64,000 nucleotides of DNA, from NCBI RefSeq assembly GCF_040869045.1, contig NC_090319.1, forward strand, positions 301,494,998-301,558,997. The letters run 5' to 3'. Below the pieces are notes generated by a model, which was not told where the DNA came from, made no database searches, and saw only the letters and a list, made by a program, of their open reading frames with translations. Position 1 is the stretch's first letter, and each line of letters begins with the position of its first letter. This DNA comes from Eurosta solidaginis. Lineage: Eukaryota; Arthropoda; Insecta; Diptera; Tephritidae. Below are positions 58,700 through 64,000 of this stretch, in pieces. The translations under genes and the position numbers were made by a program.

Positions 58700-59130
58700 A
58701 TCATCACACTGAATTTGTCAACAGTGTTACCAGAATTTGTTTAACGACCAAACGAAGAAACCCCCAATTACGTAGCAAGAGTTACCTTATAAAATAACTG
58801 CGTTCTCTAGGCAATTATTAGAAGCTTTCTAGGACCTTACTTAATTGATGCCTCTATATCTGGTAACTCTGCCGCCCCTAGTAGGTGAATTCTTGACCTC
58901 GCGAGCGCAGCACACAAACAGAGAACGTGCTCAACTGTTTCTTCCTGCAGCTCGCACTTCATACATCTGTTGTTACTGACGAGGCTTAACTTAACAGCAT
59001 GTGACGCCAGAAGCCAGTGTCCGGTTAGAATGCGCATTAAGGACCTTAAGTATTCTCTCTCTTAAAAAAATTAGCTACTTGGTGAGTCTTATGTGTAGGA
59101 TTTGCATGACTTTCGTTTTGGCTTCAACAA
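58700..59130 (-). pseudogene. LOA-type LINE 3' fragment
   Basis: Minus codons 59037-58837 read MRILTGHWLLASHAVKL, then RCMKCELQEETVEHVLCLC, the Cys-rich end of LOA-type ORF2. It aligns with 55690-56150 (cagaatttgttt, aataactg, attagaagctttctaggac). No tail was seen at its 3' side. Confidence 0.7.
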
Positions 59131-59217
59131 CCCGATGGCTTAAAATTTATTTCTTTAAAAAATATCAAAACGCAATTTGAGGAATGCGAAGTTCAATCAT
59201 ATGAATGCACAAACCCG

Positions 59218-59229
59218 ACTTACCTGTAC
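59218..59229 (-). promoter_or_regulatory. 5' splice site of the ladybird exon
   Basis: The minus strand reads GTACAG|GTAAGT, a perfect donor. The exon ends at 59224 in phase 1. Reading past it would add 19 codons to a stop at 59165, which do not look like ladybird protein. Confidence 0.8.
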
Positions 59230-60322
59230 CATCGTCAAAATTTTTGGTTGATAGCTGAAAAAGTGCATCCAGCGGTGTATCGTTAACAACTTTTTGCGTT
59301 TTGCCATTACAAATATCATTTCCCTTCTCATCAGTACGACTTGGTTCAGCATGAGTTGCTTTTTCATCGCACTGTCCACCACTTAGAGTTGACGCCCCAT
59401 CTACTGAGGGCGCGACGCTCAATTCAGGCGAGCCGCACGCACTATCAGCCGAACTGGAATGTGAACGTTCCGAACCATCTTCTGAAGGAATAATAGATGG
59501 ATCCATGCTCATTTGACGCAAAAGCTGTGCCTGAGCTTGAAAGTGTTCCTGCAATTGTCGCTGATAATCCCAAGCGAGTCGTTGTTCGTAGTGTAAAAGC
59601 GCAGGCGGCAGAAAGGGACGCAAAGGTATTGCAGCCGTAGCGCTATGCATTGCCTGCCAGGCATGCGCTGTTGGCTTGGCTGGAAAGGTGTGCGGTGCAT
59701 CGAGTAAATGCTGCGATGGCGGCATGACTAGTGGTGGCGCTACAGTAGTTTCTAAGCGATCGCTTAAAATTTGTGCAGAAGATAAAAGTGTGGCGGGAGT
59801 TGTAAGTTGTGGACGTTGCAAAACTGGCAAGACTGGTAATACTGGCGGTACAATGATGTTTGGAACGGCATCGTTGGCTGGAAGTAGATATGATGTAGGT
59901 TGTAGTTGTGATGTTGGTGATGTGGATGGCGATCGTTGTGCGCGCAATTTTTTGGGTGATGGCGTACGAGTGGCGACATCACGTTTACCTAAAATATCTG
60001 CAATGGAAAAGCTTTTCACACGTTCGGCACCACTTGATTTGCGACGTTGTGTAGATTGCAGTTGCGGTTGAATGATAGCAGTGGCAGGAGCTGTATCTGG
60101 CTGTTGTATAAGGTGGTCGCTAGCAGTCGCTGAGACATCGCTTTGGGCATGTCCATCTGATAAATGCGCGCGCTTTATACTTAATGGTCGAAATGCAGTC
60201 AAACTTGTTTTTTGGCATTGATAGTTGGATGTTCTGGGTAGTGGAGGACTGGGTGAACCCACCGAAATTTCAGAGATGGCTGGACTGATGGGTCGCGCTA
60301 GCGGACTACACGAGCGCATCAT
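59224..60322 (-). CDS. lbe: Ladybird-type homeobox protein, first coding exon (probably ladybird early)
   Basis: A 366-codon exon on the minus strand opens with MMRSCSPLARPISPAI. Residues 105-111 are FSIADIL, an engrailed-homology-1 motif that in NK/ladybird homeoproteins recruits the Groucho co-repressor. A basic SPKKLRAQR stretch follows, then proline/alanine/glutamine-rich low-complexity sequence and a helix-like LLHYEQRLAWDYQRQLQEHF at 243-262. At 350-364 PLDALFQLSTKNFDD resembles the block just before the homeodomain in LBX/ladybird proteins. A perfect donor follows, so the homeodomain should be on the next exon, to the left. None is seen down to position 1. In Drosophila the two ladybird paralogues pattern muscle, heart and nervous system. 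The long N-terminal part favours lbe over lbl, but this is inference. ATG 60322 is followed at once by a second ATG at 60319. The protein would be a nuclear DNA-binding repressor. Confidence 0.75.
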
Positions 60323-60414
60323 GCTTGACAGTGATCAAGCCAAAGAGGAATTACCAGATAACAAAAGATCTTGTTGCTTAACATTTATTTATTTTTTCTT
60401 TTCATTTTTTGTTA

Positions 60415-60460
60415 AACTGCACAGTGTATGTATGTATGTAAGGTTTATATATTTATAAAA
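60415..60460 (-). promoter_or_regulatory. Candidate core promoter of the ladybird gene
   Basis: TATAAA (first T at 60449, minus strand) lies 31 bp upstream of the A in GCAGTT (60418), close to the insect initiator TCAGTT. A 5' leader of about 96 nt would result. No downstream promoter element matches. Sequence spacing is the only evidence. Confidence 0.35.
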
Positions 60461-61556
60461 CATGTGGTTCAATTGCATTATTTATTCTTCTCAACACTGA
60501 GATGTTTCATATGTGATTTATTAAAATATCGCACCGACCATATTCATATTGAAACTGAAACTAAATACACATATACGTTTAAATTCATGCAGCAGTTTTT
60601 AATTTTCACCAATTATGCATAAGTAGATAGTCACTGCGCCACATACGCGCCATAATGTAGATACGCGTCTCAGTGTGTCACCAAATTCGCGTTAAAACCA
60701 TCGCGTAAAAATGGCATGCAATGCGTCGGCAAAACAACAAACGATAAAACAAACGAACACATTATTAGTGTATATTGACACTATGAAGCGGACTGAAACA
60801 GAAAAATCGCTCATGACGCCCCAGCCTGTTGGGGCACTCACCATAAGCTCATAGGTGCCGCACATGACGACTAAACACAACGACCTTCTACCGGAAATGA
60901 GAGAGCGATGGAGAGCTGCGCACAAAACAGCAAACCAGCAACAAAAATATAAACAAAATATTTTAGCTCCTTAAATACCGGTTTCGCTCATATTCTCAGC
61001 ACTACTACCACGATTTACGATTATGTACATATTTACATACATATCTATATACACCACTGCCACATTTTACCTTTTTCACTGCGCCTTACTCAATGACGAC
61101 ACAGCGCTACATTTAATTAGATTGAGAGAGGGAGAAAAAAATATGGGAGCAAATTATTGCTAGAGCTTCAGCACATGAAGCGAGCGTAAAACAACTGTGT
61201 GGAGTACAATTGAAGGCGTACGCGCTGTTAACCAATCACAACGCTCCAACGATTCTTAGCTGCTCTACAAGAATTATATGCAGTATGTATGGATGTGTGC
61301 GCCATTTGCATTCAGCCATCGTTCACGTATTACATATATTTGGTTATTTCTGCCAAATACATACATTTATTTGGCAGATATATATGCAGTTTTATATATA
61401 AGATTAGTATTTTCTTTTGGCTGTCAACAGAACGTCATTAATTTTTCCAATTTGACGCTTTTGGTTGGACTGGTATGAACTGATTAAAGGAGCAGCAGAG
61501 CCAGCGCACTCCATGGTTTGCTTTGCATTTATATATGCATGTATGTGTGTATTCAT
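60461..61556. other. Upstream region of the ladybird gene
   Basis: No coding feature. A GA-rich stretch at 61122-61140 on the plus strand (GAGAGAGGGAGA) and repeated TACATA/TATGCA words are seen. Enhancer content cannot be judged. Confidence 0.4.
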
Positions 61557-62815
61557 ATACAGCTATGTTCATATTAATAGCAGTGCCAAGAGCCTTATAA
61601 TTCAACGCACCGTTTGAGTATAACTTTGAAATAATTTGCTACTTAAATTGTGATCATGGCTTTAGCTAACGGCACAGATGTGAATATGGATTTAAATTTC
61701 ATCACAGTTATCTTGGCGTCCACTGTCAGGCACATTTCGATTGATTTGTTTGATTTCGGTTGTTCATAATAAGAGCAGTGTTATTGTCAATTATCAATTC
61801 TGAGGAAGGAATCTGTGGCATATTAAAATAGTTCGTGATTAATTTTTTTTTTTTTTATTATTGGTAAGACTTCTATATTTTAAAATTTCAAAATTTGTTA
61901 AAGTGTTAGGTTTACAGACAAAGAAATTCTGGCATTCATTGGGTGTTCAGCCAAAATGATTTCCAACGCCATCAAGTTTCAGGATCGTCCTGAAATTCGC
62001 GGCCGGAAACCGACGGATTAGCCGACGAAAAAATGGATCGAAAAATCGTAAATTTGGTAAGACGGTAACCAAATATTGGTTCCCGGAAAATAAAGGAAGA
62101 CCTTTAACTTGAAGTTGTGCAGTGACAATACACAGATGGTTATTGAAAGCTAAATTGAAGGCCCACAGCCCTCGGAAAGTACCACTTTTGGCCAAACGCC
62201 ACTTGCAAAACAGACTACGATTCGCTAGAAACCCTAGAAACCATATAAGCTGGCCGGTTTCAAAATGGTGAAATATTTTATGGACAGCTGAAAGTAAGGT
62301 GGTACTTTTTGGTTCCAAAAGTCGGCGGCAGTAGGTATGTAAGAAGACCACAAAATAGAGCTAATCGGCCTCAGTTTACAATAAAGACAGTAAAACATGG
62401 ATGAGCAAATATAATGGTTTGGGGCTGTTTTTCGTACCATGGTGTGGGTCCAATTTTTAAATTAATGATATCATGGATCAGCACAAATATGTGAAAATCC
62501 TTCAAGATGTTATGCTGCCGTATGTACAAGAGGAAATGCCCCTAAAATAGGTTTTCCAACAGGATAAAGACCCAAAATATGCGAGCATGCGAGCAAAGGA
62601 TTTCTTTCGGGAGAACAAAATTGCAGTAATGGAGTGGCCAGCTCAATCCCCGGACTTAAACCCCATTGAAACCTTGGTGGGGGGGGCGGGGGGGGGGGGG
62701 GGGTATATAAAGCATGCCGTTGATAAAAAAAACCGTCCAATGCAGAGTTATTGTGGGAAGTCAAATCAGCTTAGGCAAATATACCAGTGGACCGATGTAA
62801 GCGCTTAGTGGACTC
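61557..62815 (+). pseudogene. Tc1-type transposon remnant
   Basis: The left end has TTCATATTAATAGCAGTG at 61569, echoed at 61765 (TTCATAATAAGAGCAGTG). Decayed frames give RGRKPTD (about 62000), ALKARRPRKVPLLAKRHLQN-like text (62140-62215), VWGCFSYHGVGPIFKLNDIM (62415-62470), FQQDKDPKYAS at 62550 and VMEWPAQSPDLNPIET at 62625-62675. The last two hold the second D and the E of a DD34E Tc1 transposase. A poly-G run (62679-62703) interrupts the C-terminus. The right TIR was not found. Confidence 0.85.
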
Positions 62816-63574
62816 CATGCCTCGTAGATATGTGCATGCATGAATATACAGTGATGGAGTGAGAAATGTCATTCTTTATTGAAAAAGAATTGCATTGAAT
62901 AATGTCCAACATCTGAATCCAGGTGTAGAACGCTACACCTCGGAACTGGGCCCGTATCGTTGTATTACGATTCTTATTCGTTTTCACTCAAATATTAAAT
63001 CAAAATAGCTCTGAAGTCGCGAGTCCAAAAAACGACACATATAGGTATGTGAACTACATGGAGACTTCGCGTGCTAGTTGGATTTATAATTTATGATTAT
63101 TTGTATAAATAGTTTGGCAGTTTCATATATATAATATGGGTGAAGAATGGACTCCGATACGAATCACATCACACGATACGGTTCCATGAACAAAGCATAT
63201 CTTTTATAATGCCTTTTTAGACAAAATTCCGAGAGGAGGTATCTTTGTAAGAAATCTTAAGTTTGAGATTTCTATTTAGAACTGAAATTTCTGAAAATTT
63301 TATGAATTTGATTTGAAAAGCTGTTATTTTTTTATACTACACTCAAAATCGGCATTTTAATGATATAAAATGAAGAGCTTTATATCAAAATGCTGTAATT
63401 GAATTTGAACAGTCTCGAGAGAAATAAAGAAACTGATCGCTAACATTTCACACTCGATATTAAAGATACTGCACTAAAAGAAAAATCAACTGATATTGTT
63501 GAATTAATTTCGCAAAAATTGTTGATTCAGAATTAACCGTTTCAACAGTCAAATTCGCACAAAAAATAATATAT
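62816..63574. other. Unassigned; possible TIR-element fragment at 63470-63574
   Basis: CACTAAAAGAAAAATCAAC at 63473 with TTGAATTAA/TTGTTGATT words resembles 19151. Nothing else is recognised. Confidence 0.35.
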
Positions 63575-64000
63575 TGTGGCGAATATTAGTGACACTAAGT
63601 GATACTTACATCACTTGTCTGATGCTAAGTAAATGAAGCCACAACAACAATAAAGCAGCAACTACATAAACGAATCAATCATTATGTCTACACATATGTA
63701 CGTACACGCAGCGGAGGGAGACGCACAAACACATGCATATATCTTATCTGAGATGTTCGCAAAAGTAGGCAATTTCTGTGGAAGCATCACTAACATATAC
63801 ACGCGCATATGAGAAGCTATAACGTGCATCTGTTATTGCTGGTAATTTTATAGCTGGTAAACAAGTGGCAAATTCTAGAAATAGAAACGCCTAGAAATAT
63901 GTCAACGAGGAAACCAAAAAGCATAAAAGCAGCAGCAGCTGAGACACGACGAATCAGTTTGATTTGAGCACGCTATCTCTCGAGAAGTAGAAGTGTTATT
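63575..64000 (+). mobile_element. LTR, continues past the window
   Basis: Begins TGTGGCGAATATTAGTGACAC and matches 52293-52690, including the CATAAAAGCAGCAGCAG promoter region at about 63925. Cut off by the window edge, so solo LTR and full-length element cannot be told apart. Confidence 0.75.

Noticed and set aside
59165..59223. Continuation of the ladybird frame to the stop at 59165
   Set aside because: A perfect splice donor at 59224/59223 precedes it, and a ladybird-type protein without a homeodomain would be non-functional.
59676..60071. 131-codon plus-strand frame rich in glycine and cysteine
   Set aside because: It is the antisense of the ladybird exon.
62510..62764. Proline-rich minus-strand protein
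   Set aside because: It reads through the poly-G run in the Tc1 remnant, on the wrong strand.

Overview
The window looks like AT-rich intronic DNA of a higher dipteran, most likely a tephritid fruit fly. One end of a homeobox gene lies at the right; everything else is transposable-element debris. Clues are the Drosophila-like ladybird exon, RNase H-bearing LOA/R1-type LINEs with CCTAA tails, DINE-1-like elements with 130-bp internal satellites, and a tRNA-derived SINE present four times. The organism call is an inference from repeat style.

Host gene: on the minus strand at 60322-59224 is a long first coding exon (366 codons plus one base). It has an engrailed-homology-1 motif (FSIADIL) and, just before a perfect splice donor, the short block that precedes the homeodomain in ladybird/LBX proteins. 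No homeodomain is visible to the left, so positions 1-59223 appear to be the first part of one intron larger than 59 kb. A TATA/initiator pair lies about 100 bp upstream of the ATG.

Layout of the intron, left to right: a degenerate tandem array (772-2045), a SINE, a solo LTR, a rotted LINE (5.9-7.3 kb) and several MITEs. Next comes the most interesting block, 10.4-18.3 kb. There a solo LTR was split by a 7.5-kb DNA transposon with terminal inverted repeats and a 6-bp target duplication (GTGAGT). The transposon encodes a SAM-domain plus transposase gene. Its first exon was later cut by a DINE-1-like element and, in the same exon, by a truncated LINE. From 20 to 43 kb there are four more DINE-1-like copies in both orientations, a canonical non-autonomous Helitron (33863-34902), an LOA LINE (29.1-32.1 kb), a solo LTR, and TIR elements, one carrying a tRNA-like module. 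From 43 to 59 kb there are a second copy of that TIR element, Helitron-type helicase scraps, a possible Penelope-like LTR with a hammerhead-like hairpin, a 550-bp long hairpin, a second large LOA LINE, a solo LTR with ATAT duplication, MITEs nested in MITEs, and R1/LOA remnants. To the right of the host exon are a dead Tc1-type transposon and the start of another LTR (63575 onward).

No intact element-encoded protein was found; every RT or transposase frame seen is broken. No rRNA, true tRNA or CRISPR array was seen. Superfamily names for the MITEs and for the SAM transposase are tentative because no database search was possible.
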